A model generated the notes under the pieces. The model was not told where the DNA came from and made no database searches. It saw only the letters and a list, made by a program, of their open reading frames with translations. A stretch of DNA of 64,000 bases. It comes from Baylisascaris procyonis (Eukaryota; Nematoda; Chromadorea; Rhabditida; Ascarididae). Where the stretch lies: NCBI GenBank assembly GCA_037389465.1, contig JAZARR010000214.1, positions 3,162,001 through 3,226,000 of the forward strand, given 5' to 3'. Each line of letters begins with the position of its first letter. Position 1 is the stretch's first letter. Positions 1 to 13,700 of the stretch are shown piece after piece. The position numbers were made by a program, and so were the translations under genes.

Positions 1-86
1 GCGGATTGTTCGCGGTTGGCTCGAATTCAGCCTGCAAAATGAGTTTTATTCAATTGCCTCTGTACTCACTTTCATTCTTTTCGCAG

Positions 87-227
87 TTACTGAGAGCTTA
101 TTCGAAGAGAAAAGATGAAGCTACTATAAACGCACACATATGCACAATGATTGCACCAGAACAATGGTTGCATAATCCTGCAATGCGGTTTTTTTCGAAA
201 TTCAGGCTTCGATTTCAAAATTTCGAG
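87..227 (+). CDS. Exon of helical-repeat gene
   Basis: 47 codons, phase 0 to 0. Acceptor ttcattcttttcgcag and donor TTTCGAG|GTATAG. The peptide starts LLRAYSKRKDEATINAHI and is basic and helical. Confidence 0.4.
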
Positions 228-1782
228 GTATAGGTGGGAGAAGAAACTGGAAAATTGGGATATGGCTGAACGAAGGTGACCCTATAGTTACCATTCGCTG
301 TCTAAATGGCGTGGATAGTGAGATGGCTGCTATGTTGCTTTGCACTGTTGGCATCGTTTTGCACTACTACACATTGAATACTAACACGCTGAATAACGGA
401 AGTTGAGGCGCCTCTTTCCGTTGAATCTTATTGTTTCCATGTTCTTCGTTTTGAAAGCTGTGAGGATGCTCAATTTTTATGGTGCACTTACGAGAAGGTA
501 TACAATATTTGTTGAATTGCGCTTCGATTGCATTACCACTAAATTGTCAGTAAGCGGCATTAAAGGCTGAAATTTAGAGATCATGAAAAGAAGAAAACAT
601 GAGACGCGTTCATAGTCGTATAGCTTGATGGAGAGGGACTAGTCATTAACTGTGTACGATGGAGGCGCCGAAAAGACATATGGCGAAGTTGTGAAGAAAG
701 ATTTCACTTATGAATTTGAAAAATTACAAAATTAGCTGCTTTATGCGATTTTCGAGGCATCTCCGCATGACCATCTCCTCCAGTTTATTCATCGAAAAAA
801 GATCGTCTTCCAGGTGTGACTTTATGTCTCTGACGTGATGCCTTAAGGCACATGTAACTTCACCTTATATACTTCAAAACAAAACAAAGCAAAACAAAAA
901 GAAGAAACCGTGCGTAGAAAAAGAGACCCTCCTTTAGTGCAGCGTATTATAGAGCTTAAAGAAAAGGCATCCTGAGAACGATTTGGTCTACACAGAAATG
1001 ATTGCAAAATTACTATTTTGCCAAGAGGACAAAGAAAGTCAGGAAAGGCTTCTGCACTTCCTTCCAAAAGCCCATATTTGCCTTAAGAAGGTTTTTTTTT
1101 TGGAAGACCGAACCGATCTAACCGAATGTGTTCGCGGGCATTTGCAGGTTATAATAGATTATTTATTTATTTAATTATTTATTTATTTAAGCTACGTATT
1201 ACTGAAATCGTTAATGCACAAACAAAACGAGCCCTACAAATTGCACTAAAGTGAGCGAAAACAATGCGAGGTAAATGAAAATAAGAAAGAAAACTGATGT
1301 AAATCAAATTTATACAACAAAACGGCTTTTTTGTATAATCTCATTCTTTTAATTTTAGCTTCGGTTTGGGCACAATAAACTTCTCGTTCCGAATTCGAAT
1401 CCAGTTTTTGAAAATTTCGTTGCAATATTTTCATGAATTAAAGAGATAAGCTGGAATCGTTCGAGTAAAAACTAGAATTGAAAAAAGTTAATAAATCTTA
1501 TACTCCACATTGTGGGAAACACACCAGGAATGATATGATATGCATTCCCCATTTAGGATTTTAAAACAGCTCGAATAGTGATTGGACTAACTAATTCGCG
1601 GCGTGAAAAACTTTTTTAATCCAGGATTGATTCCACATGTCTCTGCTACAGTGGTAGGACTACGATGCTACGATCATACATTTCATGTGTGAGCTGATCG
1701 AACATTGTCCTGAATTTGTAATGTCCTCCATTGAAATGGACAGCCTTATTCCCGTTTGCTGCTCATTTATAGCCATTTTATG
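87..1782 (+). CDS. Helical-repeat protein gene, 3' part (partial at left edge)
   Basis: Four plus-strand coding blocks can be joined without a frame break: 87-227, 736-813, 953-1147 and 1658-1782. Each lies between an AG and a GT: acceptor ttttcgcag before 87, donor GAG|GTATAG after 227, acceptor aaattag before 736, donor CAG|GTGTGA after 813, acceptor attatag before 953, donor CAG|GTTATA after 1147. The first three blocks are whole codons, so every junction is phase 0. The peptide is rich in amphipathic helices, for example IIHFMCELIEHCPEFVMSS in the fourth block, which suggests a HEAT/ARM-type solenoid. That block has a loose resemblance in residue spacing to importin-13-type proteins, but I cannot assign the family. 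The 5' end lies outside the window. The 3' end is unclear: the fourth frame runs on to a TGA at about 1811, so either the ATG|GTCACT donor at 1782 is used or the copy is damaged there. Confidence 0.4.
736..813 (+). CDS. Exon of helical-repeat gene
   Basis: 26 codons, phase 0 to 0. The peptide begins LLYAIFEASPHDHLLQFIHR. The acceptor TAG is also an in-frame stop for an open stretch just upstream (about 652-732), so the upstream stretch is either chance or a separate exon. Confidence 0.4.
953..1147 (+). CDS. Exon of helical-repeat gene
   Basis: 65 codons, phase 0 to 0. The peptide begins SLKKRHPENDLVYTEMIAKL and continues as charged helices through a stretch with CQEDKESQERLLHFL. Acceptor attatag, donor TTGCAG|GTTATA. 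Confidence 0.45.
1658..1782 (+). CDS. Exon of helical-repeat gene, 3' end uncertain
   Basis: Acceptor ctctgctacagtggtag, then 41 codons plus two bases to donor ATG|GTCACT (phase 2). A second possible donor is GAGA|GTGGAC at 1794. The frame stays open to a TGA near 1811 and then again to about 1930. A long open frame also exists on the opposite strand here, so the strand call rests on the exon chain. Confidence 0.35.
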
Positions 1783-4631
1783 GTCACTACGAGAGTGGAC
1801 GACGGAAAATTGAATCGTTAAACGATTTACCCAAACAATTGGCATTGAAGTGCAGGTTGATTTACAGAAGGCGGCAATCAAACGAGATACACCTGCCACG
1901 CAGATGTACTCTCGTGCCTGTAGCGCATACCGCACCCACTAAATGTTAAACGCTGTTTTAATCCGTCAAAATGCTACAAGCATCGTTGACAAATCCTTAC
2001 CTCTTTTTAACGAATACTGCTACCCTGGATATATTAATGGAGAATATCAAAAGGACCCTATTAGATATGGTCGAAGCTCATTTAAGAGACTCAATCCTGA
2101 ACCCATAGGAAGGCCGAACGGTGTGATCGAAAAACGGATTGGTATAAAATATATGTAAATATTTTCTATGCTTTACTATTTGATAGTCCTTGACGGATCA
2201 GCGTGAAAAAAGTAATGCAAGCTTCATTTATGGTATACACTCTGCCCATCAAAATTCCATACCTCCAACTTCAGTGGTCAACGAGTGGAAAGACGGATGC
2301 ACGCAAGGGAAAATACAGTTAGACATGACGTTGCCAGAATGCACCTTCGCAAGCGAATTTTCCAAAGTGCATTATGGACATACCGTTAACTTTTAAAAGT
2401 CCAGAATGGATTATGGGAAAAATATATCTATTTTATGCTGATTTCCTCTGCGCTATTTCCAAAATTGCATTTATTAAGTTGCAGCTTCGGACACTTATTT
2501 TGTGAACAAAACGTCGCATTAATTTTACGCTCTGTTGAGCTACTATTTGCACCATTTTGCAAAAGATCGGTTCGAAAAATAGCATCGCTCAGGTTGTTCG
2601 GTTATACGAATATTATTGACAGTTTACGATACTGGGTTGGCTGATGATCCGATCTTCGAAAACGCCCCGCTTACAATACCAACCGGCCGCATAAATCGCC
2701 AGTGAGCAACGTTAAAACCCGTGTAAGTTTTTACGCAATTTTTCAGTAGTTTTCCAAATGAACTTACCGGTTCATCCCACGGAAGTCCTCATTTACGAGA
2801 AACGGGCGATTGTGAGAACGCATTCCTCCTGGCGGAAACCAACGAGCGATTCGCAAGAGCAGTCCTCCCCACGATGCCCCAAAGGAATGAAAAGCTCAAC
2901 CGCCATCAACGGGAACATGACTCATCACACTGTGTATCAGAGAGCCCCTTGCTGAAGCCCCTCTGCACTAAGCCAGTTGGAAAGACAACATAGGCAGACA
3001 CGCACAAGCACGGAATTCCCGTATTGCTGGATGTAAATTGGCATAGATATACACAAAAAATAAGTACCATTTTGTTTTGATTCTTCGTTAGATCTTTGAC
3101 TGTCCAATTCCACAAACATCCTGATCCCGATCCCAGATTTCCTGACCTTACGTACGTTCTGAAAAGATTTACTGATAATATATCGTAAACTCCGAGCCCG
3201 ACCTCAATTTCAATATAGCTCACTACCGGAGATGGGATTCTCACAATTCTTTCCTCTAATTAATTGTCGTTCAGTTTCGAATGTGATCTTCCTACCTAAA
3301 GACGCGTTGCCGAACAAATTCTTTTCAAAATGCATCTCAATCCAAAGTCTCCAACTTGAAGGTGAAAGTTTGTTTAGCCACCCCTTTCTTCTTTAAATTC
3401 AGTCCTCTCTTCGAATCCAACCTATGCGCTCATTCTGTCTGCTACAGTAAAATTTCACGCAAGCGATACACCTTATTTTTTAGCTCATAGATGTTCTAAG
3501 CTTGCGATTCTAGATGCGAGCAAGAAAGTTGCAAAATTTCGCAAATCCCAAAGCATTTGATTTATTTAGGCACATCTGCAGCATATCAGTCAATAATCAT
3601 ACTACTAAACGATGTTCACAACGAATATAATGAAACTATTTGCGGGGGGGGGAAGAGTTTCTTTGGGAAGTTAGTTCCTAGGAGCAGGCGGCTAACCCAG
3701 CATCCTAACCTTTTAGTTTATAAATTAAAATCTTTTTATAAGCCACATTTTAGAAAACAGCTTAAAAACTTTTCCTCGATTCTCCAAAAGTTCTCGGTCG
3801 TTTGCGGTACTCAAAAGTAATTGCAATATTTGAAACTTTTATTTGCGGTAAGATATCAAATGTAGCGTCCATGAGTAAATATTTATTATTCCATGTTGTA
3901 CACCTTCGAGTAATTGTTTGCCGTCCAAGGAGAGGGAACATAATGAGCTGTACATAATCAAATATTGCACTCTACCTCCAGCATTGCACTCTAGTCATAC
4001 CATATAACCATATTAAACCTAGAGCAAAAGAAAAGCTGCCAAGACATATCACCTCTGTAATATAAATAAATCCACGAGTTCGAGGGAACACAAAAAGTAC
4101 TGATGGCTAAGGTTTAACTGAGATAAGTATTGCAGAACAGCAAAAACATCAGTAGCCTTCTACTTGAGGTGATGACTTAGAAGCTAGTAAAAGCTCAAAG
4201 CCGAAGACCAAAAACATTGCCACTAGCCGCACATTTATAGCCTTATCTTCTTCAATACAAAAAGTGTTATTCAAAACAAATAATATAATGACATCATCAA
4301 CTCTAGGCTTTCAAAGTATACGTCATAGTACTGTAAAGCAGAATTTAAACTTTATAAGAGCAGTCATGTACACGTATGCGTTCAATAATGTAAGGCACAT
4401 TACTGATGGCAGTTGGAATATTCTGTTCCCGGATGTTCTTCACTTCTCAAAGTTGCGTCGGTCGATCACTGTAATTGGCACTGCTCGACGACTTGTCTAG
4501 TATTGCCTGCAAACAGCGAATTTATGCCGAAACAATATCATAGGTTGAATGCAAGTTCAGCAGCATCATTCACTAACATTTTATACCTTTCAAGATATAG
4601 ATTTTGAAAATCCGCTTTTGTCTAGACGCTT
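1783..4631. other. Mostly non-coding, scattered open stretches
   Basis: No confident gene. A helical-looking plus frame lies at about 1965-2105 (it includes NPYLFLTNTATLDILMENIK) but is out of phase with the exon ending at 1782. The stretch 2758-2955 is less AT-rich and open in several frames on both strands, like a decayed repeat. A G run lies at 3643-3650. Confidence 0.3.
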
Positions 4632-4733
4632 TCATCGGACCCATCCCATCTCGCGTAGACTTTCTTCAACAGCATATTCTTCGAATTCTCCACCAAGTGC
4701 TTCTCGGCCGAATCGTTCGTCGACACAAATCTC
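4632..4733 (-). CDS. Terminal exon 13
   Basis: 34 codons including TGA. The acceptor is ttttgactgag, weaker than its neighbours. The acidic tail contains EYAVEESLREMGWVR. A canonical polyadenylation signal was not seen close downstream. Confidence 0.55.
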   Translation of the reverse strand, partial: EICVDERFGREALGGEFEEYAVEESLREMGWVR

Positions 4734-7700
4734 CTCAGTCAAAATTTATCTCATTGCTATTTCATTGTTGGGACTTCATCTGAGTTTGGTGTCACTGCAT
4801 AGCCAACCAGAATGTTTCTCGATGGGGAGACATTGCAACTTCTCCAGTGAGTTTACGCACCAAATCATCAGATTAGAATCGTCGTCTCTCAACGCATTAA
4901 CGCATAACTCGGTGATCTTATTGTGATTGGCAAAAAACCGACACAGTATCATAGAATTATGCGTTCAATAGCGCTCATAAGCTCGAGCACAGTTTTGCGC
5001 TGCACTCACGCTAAAGCAAAGCAAAGGGAACAATAGTTTTGTGTACCGCAGTAATATTGAAATAATGGGACTGCTAGTAGGGTGTTTTGGAGAGTAATAC
5101 GTCTCTTGGAGAAGAAACTCACTGCAGAGTAATTGGTGTCATCGTGACCTCATTTGAATGGATGTGCCTGATTTCCATTCATAAAAACATTGGGATCAAA
5201 ACGCTTTCATACCTCCTTATAAGCACTTCTTTGCTGCTAACAGAATATTTCACAAAGTTTCGCTTTGGCAGCGCAACAGAGGAAGGCACTTTTCCAAAGA
5301 AAGAGAATGCGTTTGGCTGAATTAATATTTGCTTTCGGCTGTTTAACCGATCATTCAAAAGTATTAATAAATTCGGTTTTCTAATTGAGGGATTTATTAA
5401 AAATACAACAATCGAAGAAATGAACACAGCTCGAACTTGATGCAAGAGAGCTGCGAATCATGGAGAAATTAAACTGGGCGCTAAGCATCCAAAATAGAAA
5501 AAATTAAAGCGTTTATATTTGATTCCGCGTCTCAGAGACTGCAATGATAGATCCTGAACAGTGATCCCGAAATAATATGCAAGGTTCGAATGAGATATAA
5601 ATGAAATAAGGAACAAACTTTAAGATTGGCTGCAACATTTTCGATGAGAGTGGAAACTCGTGATTCGAATTTGACGATCGCTTCGTCCGCTTCTGATGAG
5701 ATTAGCTGAGTACCGTTCACTACCGCATCGCATGCTTCCAATAGATCATTCGCTACATCGTTTCTTAGTGGCTGCAAATTTCGTTTGCCTTTTTTTCGCT
5801 TTATTAATTAACTGGTTTGTGACATTTGTTTATTAGTGATGATACCTATCACAGATATATAAAAGCAAATGAATGCTCTTACACGAGTAAATGGGGATGA
5901 CTTTTCATCGATTTTCAGATCGTACTCCATGGAAACGATCAAAATATCTGTAACAGGTACATAAAAGATGAACAAAGATATACGGCATTCTTTGTTTTTG
6001 GAGCAAAGCCGAGTCGCCTCGCAAAGATACATTCACCTCGCAATAAGCGTCTATTGTGCCGAAAATTAAAGCGAAAAAGAGTGGAGCAAGGCTGAGTGAC
6101 AGCAGCTTTCACTGTTGGACAAAGATATTATCAGGTTCCTCAATATTGCATCATATAAGGCTTGACGATATATCCTTATAGACCTAAGAATGAACAACTG
6201 GAAGTAAGCACGACAAAATTTCGTTATGACCTTCTTCGCAGTCTTGTTTTTCTTGCTTCCGCTTAGATACTCACAATAACGCGACTACAGCACACTTACG
6301 GATATTCTTACCAGTTACGAAATTTCACGGTACGTTAGTTTCTTACATCAACTACAGTAATAATCATTAACCACTTTTAAAACTAAATGTCTAAAAATCG
6401 ATTTTATCGTGGAACCGTGAAATATTATGAATATGGAAAATTACATTAGAAGAGCTAGCTCGCTATGCACTTTTGCAATTCCATTCATCAAAGCAACACA
6501 TCTTCTACAAAATGTTTCCTTTTTGATCTAAACGGTTGCAAAATTTGATTCGACTATTACTAAATGCGTGAAAGTATCTAGCTATAGGTAAGTGCTTAAG
6601 ACTGCTTCACTTGCTGAGCGCTACAAATGAATAAAGGTATGGAGGATTCAGGCTGTCTCGCAATTCCGGCGGACTCCACTAGTTACAGGGCATATACACA
6701 TAGAGACATTTTTGCATCATAATACTCGTTGATTTGGACGAAAGAATGAACATCAAATTCGAAAATCGAAAATTGGGCATTGCAATTAAATGCAACAATA
6801 TCCACCATTAAAAAACAAACAATTTTCATGAGAGCAAAACGAAATGAAGAGCTGCAAACCTGGATAATGGTTGGTTCAAGTTGCTTCATGAATGATACCT
6901 TTAGATTCTTTAATATCTGACTGACACGTTCCATGCACTTTAGATTCTTTTCTTTCGCATATTTCCAACGCTCTCTGAAATTACTGCATGTAAATTTCCC
7001 GATATGCAAAAAGAAGCTGATGTGAATTAATATGTGAGAAAAAAGTGGGCACACTAAAGAAGGTACAATCTGAATTTGCATTGTAATCTAATTTTCAAAT
7101 GCAACCTGAATTTGCTCAGTTCGTCTATCCTGTGATCACTGTGGTACTTAAGGATACATGATGCACAGAATGAATATCGCTTCGTCATAACTGTTGCTTC
7201 ATCAATATTGCCTTCTGGAGAACCACTGTTATCTTCTTTTGAAGATGAAAAAGATGTTTCCTGAATTAGAAAGAAATTGTAAGCAAATCTTTAATGAAAA
7301 TGAAAGCGAATTATGAAAGGCTGAGAATTATGTGCTTTTAGAGTTTAAGGGAAATGGATGAGCAAATATTCTAAAGAAAAGGATTGAGACAACACCCATT
7401 TATGAGCTGTTCTAAGTAACCAATAGCCTATCCAAATATTTAAACAAAATTTCGTCTTTACCTCACCCAACCGTTTTTGAATGCAGGTTTGATTTATAAA
7501 TTTCAGGCATCGATTAACCGTTCATAATGGGGTCAGTAAAATGCCACAATTGACCACAGCTGCTCAATTTCACGAGGTTATTTTCAAAAGTTCCTTCGAT
7601 GCAACTATGGAACAGAAAGATATATTCAAGGAAATTTTGCAGTCCATTTGGTGAGGAAGAGGGAACATACAGCAATGGCTTGTTCTTGACAACACTTCAA

Positions 7701-10700
7701 GCAGATCCACATGCCAGATTCTTCACAGTGAGTCCGACATCGGCCACATCGAAGATTCGATAGACTCAGTTGACGAGCCCGCTCTAATGTTTCGATCGCA
7801 TCTGAAATTCACACTTGTTTTACCCCGGCTTGACGCCTTTTTTGCTTAACGTAACAATCAGACTACTCAGAAGTATATCAAAAGAATTAGCGCTGACGGA
7901 AATGAGGTCTTCCTCGAGGATTCGTCGCTGCTGCGGACAAGATTTTCGTTAGGTATCAAAAACACGCATTCTTTGAATTTCAAAAAACTCTCGGCACAAA
8001 ATGGGATAGACCATTCCAAGCAGTTTAGACGTTTCTACAAAATCTGTATTTGTAACGTTAATTATGACGTTTGCAAGGAAGTATGCATGCCCTGGAGTTA
8101 CGAACTATGGGAAGTCATGTTTACTCGCTCTCTATGTTTGAGACGAAGAAAAAACTTTTGCGAAGAAAAAATCGGTTGTCGAAAAAAAAACGTTGAATTA
8201 AACAGAAATATGAGTCAGCGTGAGTACTACCTATAGCGCTTTCAGTTGCTTATATCGGCCTCATTAAAATAATATTCAAACACTTCAAATGACACAGCGT
8301 GATATTTTCCTATAGTCACCAGGGTATATATTCAGACATTTGAAGAAGCAAATAAAATCAAAAATTTGCAGTAAAATCTCAGCAAATAATCAGGGATTAT
8401 TAGTAATCAATCAGCATTCACCTATTTATCCGCCTACCGTATATGCGAAACAAAGGGAGAACTTCGCATTTTTCAATATGATTTTTTTCGACGGTTACCG
8501 CCGCCGGCTTGATCTCAGCCATCGTGCATAGGCCATTAACCGTCGAAGGAAAATTTTAGAAATCCTAGAAGATTTTCAAAATTAACAAAGGTTGGTATAC
8601 CTCTTAGACCGAAATTGACAGGTAAGCCTGTAGATGGTATGGTGGTAGCTTTGCGACAAGCGCAGCATCGTATCGTATTATTTTGAGCTGCAATGAATCA
8701 AAGTAATCAAACCGCTGAAACGAAAAAGTCTCGAACGGTAAAACTTCAAAAAAAGATAACGAAAAAAAGGAAATTAATATATCGAATTTCAAAGGTGATC
8801 ATTCAAATTCCAGCATAATCTAATAATGATCTAATAATGCCCACCTGAGCGAAAACACTGCATGCAAATAATTCTATGCGCAATGCATATTTCAGTTTTT
8901 CGAGTGATAGAATTTAATTCGTCGGGTCAAAAAAATCTGAGTATGATTGCCTCTCCTCATTCCGACTGTAAATGGTAAATATTTTCTGTTGAGGACAATA
9001 CCGCAAGTGAAGAATCAAAATATTTTCTGAATCATTTGAAACGAGGTACGACCATACTTTTTAGAACTGATTTGAGTATTCGATATGAGAACACTCTCAC
9101 CTGTTGCTTTCATCTGCTCAACGCAATTGTTGCATATCGAATGTCCACATGAAAGAGTCCTGGGATCATCATAGGTATCGAGACATATTGGGCAAATTAT
9201 CTGAATATTAAAACTCACAGATAGCTGCGACAATAACAACCAAATTAGAGATAGCTAAGGGTGAAATGGAAAGAAAAAATTACGCAGTACTAAACACAAG
9301 TGACGTGAATGGAAGTGAATGACAAGAAAAATAATAGTTTAGACAAGGATGAGAACCGGGAGATGTATCCATGCCCACCTCATGAAAAAACTGCCCACCA
9401 ACTTTCTTCAACAATCTTGCACATTTTCCATGAAATAAAAGACAGCAATTGATTCTAGATTAAATGGATATTTTATATTTCGATTCTCATCATAGATCAT
9501 TTTTCTCAGCTAATTACAATGAAAAAACGAAACAGTGCGGCAATGTTCTCTGCCGAAAAAGTTCACAGCACTCCGAAATAGTCAGTTGCAGCAGAAATAT
9601 CGCTGAAAAACAAAATTTATTCTATTGTTTGATACTTCACATCTCAAGTTAATGCCTGATCGAGTCCTCTAAATAATAGTCCTTATGCATCGACAAAAAG
9701 GAATTTCGGTTGATCGTTTCCCGGCAAAGAAAACCCCAAAGACTATTAATTCATCCAACATTACCAACGCATTCAAAAATATTACAAAAAGAAGCTGAAG
9801 ATGCAGCATTAGTACAATAGTTGATATCAGTCATTAAGCTATTATTTGTTACTGAGAGCAAAGGCTGAGATCACCCCCCCCCCCGCTCCCGAGAAGTACT
9901 TACACCTAAGGCAATAATATACAGCTTGAAAACTCTATGACGTATCGCAATTTTGGCAAGTTGATTGCAATTTTAGTAATCCCTAATAACTTTTATAGGG
10001 TCAAATTCGAGAAATCTCACAAGAAACTCATGTGTCTAAACCATTCTGGCAATGGCGATCAGCTTTCAGTACGTAAAAATGCTTTTGTGAACAACGTTTA
10101 TTACTTGATAGATTCCACACCTTCCTCTAAGGTTGGTGCCCTGAACACAGCAGCTTGAATTTAATGAACCAACAGCTACGTCATCCTAAAGCACAAACAT
10201 TGTGCACAACGTTGAAGACTCTGCTATACAACAGTATAACACTAGAAACAATGTTCTAATTAATGTATAGCAGTACTTCAACTGAGAGGTTGCCGACATT
10301 CATAAAAAATGTTCCCATCTTCAACGGTATGTATAGATTTATGCGAAATGGAGTTTACCTCGGTGGATGAAAGTGTCAAATTTTCGGGATTCCCATCTTG
10401 CGATATTGGTGAAAGTTCGCATTCTTCTTCATCTTCTTCTTCAATCGTAGCTAGAGGTGCATCTTGTCGTTGGGACTGCAAACACAATGGAAACATCAGA
10501 AATGAACATGTTGAAGAAGATGAATCCTCATTTCTGATGGTGCGTTATGTTGAGGAGAAGAAAGTACTAAATAATGGAGGTTTTGTGAGACTTGAAGAAG
10601 AAAATGAGCAACAAAGAAAAGAAAAAGAAATCTTTGATCAGGAAGAGAATGAATGAGACTAGAATGCTTAACTTACCATCAATTCGTTGAGATCGAATTT

Positions 10701-13700
10701 ATGGAAAATGGCGTCACGTTCCCAATCACAGTGCAAATAAGCGATGTTATTGAGGTCGATTCGTGCAGCAAAATTAGCAGCAGTTATTGGGGCAGCAATC
10801 TCGACCGGTAATCTGAAGACTTTACTTAATATTTACTGCTTGGAAAGGAATTGAATGTTACTTTCCCTGATATAAGCCATCACTTATTCACGATTAGAAT
10901 AGCCTCTTTTTGGAACGTATGAAGATATCAGCAAAAAATACAAAATCGCTAAAAATGAAAAATTTCGCCGCTTTTTTCCATAAAATTCTTCCGTAGATAC
11001 GGCTATTTGCTTATACCATTTATTAGTCAACGGTAGCCCATTCAGAAATAGCTGCTGAAATGTACAAAATGCATCAGTAAGCTGAATGAAACAATTAAGC
11101 TTAAATTTGACTGCAGTAATAGAGTATCGATGCAGCACTGAAGTGCACGGAATTTGTGTTATGCTCTATGCTTATCATATTTTGTCAATTTGTTAGATTT
11201 GTTTCGGAATGAAGCAAAACGATGTATCAATTTAAATCGCCATTTGCGATATAATTTTAGCCTGTTCAGCTCATAAAATATTTCAGACCGTCAACGCTAG
11301 TAATGGTTCTCTCTCCAATAAAGACAATATGCAATATGCGCAGATTACATCTTACCAATATCAAATTTCGCATCCGACATTTTTTCCAGCAAAAGGAATT
11401 GGTCATTTTCAATTGTAACTGAGACGACAATAGTTTTAAAGATATTTGAGCTCATTTGATATTATGTAAATGCTTTAGTGTACTATAACAAGCAACGCAA
11501 CAATGTTCTACTTAATGAAAAGGTAAGAAAATGATAAGATTTGAATAATTGTTGAAAAATAAAATGTCGTCACTATGACAACAAAATCACTTAATAAAAA
11601 ATACAAGGACCATTAAAAAGCTCACTTCCTCCAACGGCAATCGAGAACGTCAAGTTGCCAGATGGTGATCGTTCGCGTAATTTCGAGCTCAGTTACATTC
11701 TTCTCGCATAACACATACCACGCCATTCCCACACGCCATGCATTGCACCAAACGGCTGAAACCAACACAATCAAAGAAATTAAGAGCCTTGGAACACTTT
11801 GCAAAATGATCTCTAACCTCGGAAATGAACAGTGAATCTAAGCGAGCATTTAAAAGCATTTGTTAGGTCTGTGAATTGTCTATGGAAGCTTTCAGGGGAT
11901 GAGAAACAATAATTTCGAGAATCAGCGAAATTTGTCTATGCATAAAAACGTATAAGAATCGAAACTGGGAAATTCTCTCCTGCTAAATGAGAGGAAACCG
12001 AATAATGGGGGAATAATTTTTCAGTTCTAATTTCAGAAATATTTCCGATAATCGAAAAAAAGACGCGCATATAAACATATCAACGAAAGCGGAATTAACC
12101 TTTACGTGGCGGATGTGTATCGTTATTATCCGGCAAAACAGCTCGTATGTTCCAAGTACCTGTCGAGCCATCTGCATCAATTGGCATACTCGCCAATTGA
12201 GTCGTTGTGTGTTCAGTTGATATGAAGTGAAGACTCTTAAAAAGATTTTCATAAAAAGAGTACTCGATGAGGCATGTTTAGGAGAAGTTCAAAATGAAGA
12301 ATTTGCACTTTTGTTTAAAATGCAGCTATTAGTGACGACGCGATTTTATAATTAAAAACTGCTACAGAGTCTTATTGACTGCTCATATAGTGATCGTATT
12401 CGAATCACCTAAGGTAGATGATATTGTAAAAGACATCCCCTGTGAAAAATCAGTCGATATCAAAATAGTAGCCGCCCTGAGATCCCCTGTGAAAAATCAG
12501 TCGATATCAAAATAGTAGCCGCCCTGAGCCTCTCGAGGCATCCATCATTCTCTTACTGACCCCGAACTATTCACCCGCCTGCTTGAATATTGCCCTACGT
12601 CTACATAGCCTAGAGTAGGTGACAAGATAGTCCTAATGACACCTTGCAGTGCATATTTCTTCGACCTTTTCATGTCACTGGTTCAGACCGACGTCTTCCA
12701 CTTGCGCTCCTCGAGAATGTTTCATCATGCTGCTAGTTGACGCTTTGCAAAGGCATGTTTAGGCCGAATATTTCAACCTCATTTCTCTTGCTGCAACGGT
12801 ACCATCTCCTCTCTTCCACAGCTGTCGGCCAATGCACGATTTCCTTCGTAGGCTTTGGGATAACCTTATATTCTGCATTTCACTCCTGCGTCTCTTTGAA
12901 TCAGTACAAGCCAGTCGTACCTTTTGTTTTTGCTCACTTTCTAATTTAGACATGTGCTCGTCTATCCTGTCGTTTTGCGAGCTCCCTTCTTTTTACTGTT
13001 GCCTCCTCTCACATCATTGCTACTTCTAACACACTCATTTGGCATGTTACAAAACCAGCAATATCTTTATCTTAACCGAAAATAATTTTATCGAGAATCG
13101 GGATCTAAGAAGACCGCAGGCACATTCGAGGCAACGTGGTCGACTAAACACCAGCCGAAACCTTTCACATTAAAATCATGCAGATTGCCATAAAACGCCA
13201 ACGTGAAAACGCATAATGAGGAGGAGAATTCTGGTTATATTCATACCAAAATATCAGAAAAAATCATTCAGTGCAGAAATCGACATCATTTGGATGATAA
13301 TGTTCCAATATCAGAGCAAGATGAGAAAAAGGGGATAATTGCATGGAGGAAAAAAGCGAGTAATCTTTACGATTTCAATAGAAAAACATCAATTAAACCG
13401 ACATAGCGTAGAGAGCGGATTGCTGGTGCTAAACATCGTTTTTTTTTTATTACAGATAGGGCGAAGATCAATTCCGAAAACGGCAGATATTTACAATTTC
13501 AAACGTGTCACCACGACCTGAGAACAAATTTAACTTTGACATTCATATGGCGAGTAATGCTTTGGAGCGCAATGGTAGATGCATTTCATCATTTCTTCCC
13601 CTCCCCCCACCTCCACCACTTCAATCAACCACTTCATTTCACTGAAACACCACCTCAGTTCCATCTTCCAACCGAAATGAGGGTGGTCTGTCACCATCAC

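Noticed and set aside
4549..4926. 125-codon plus frame
   Set aside because: It is the antisense shadow of the terminal RING-gene exon plus flanking DNA.
11000..11070. Minus exon candidate containing QLFLNGLPLTNKW
   Set aside because: Joining it to exon 6 creates a stop codon.
11360..11430. 63-nt minus exon candidate with good splice sites (includes ENDQFLLLEKMSDAKFDI)
   Set aside because: Its phase would break the frame between propeller exons 5 and 6.
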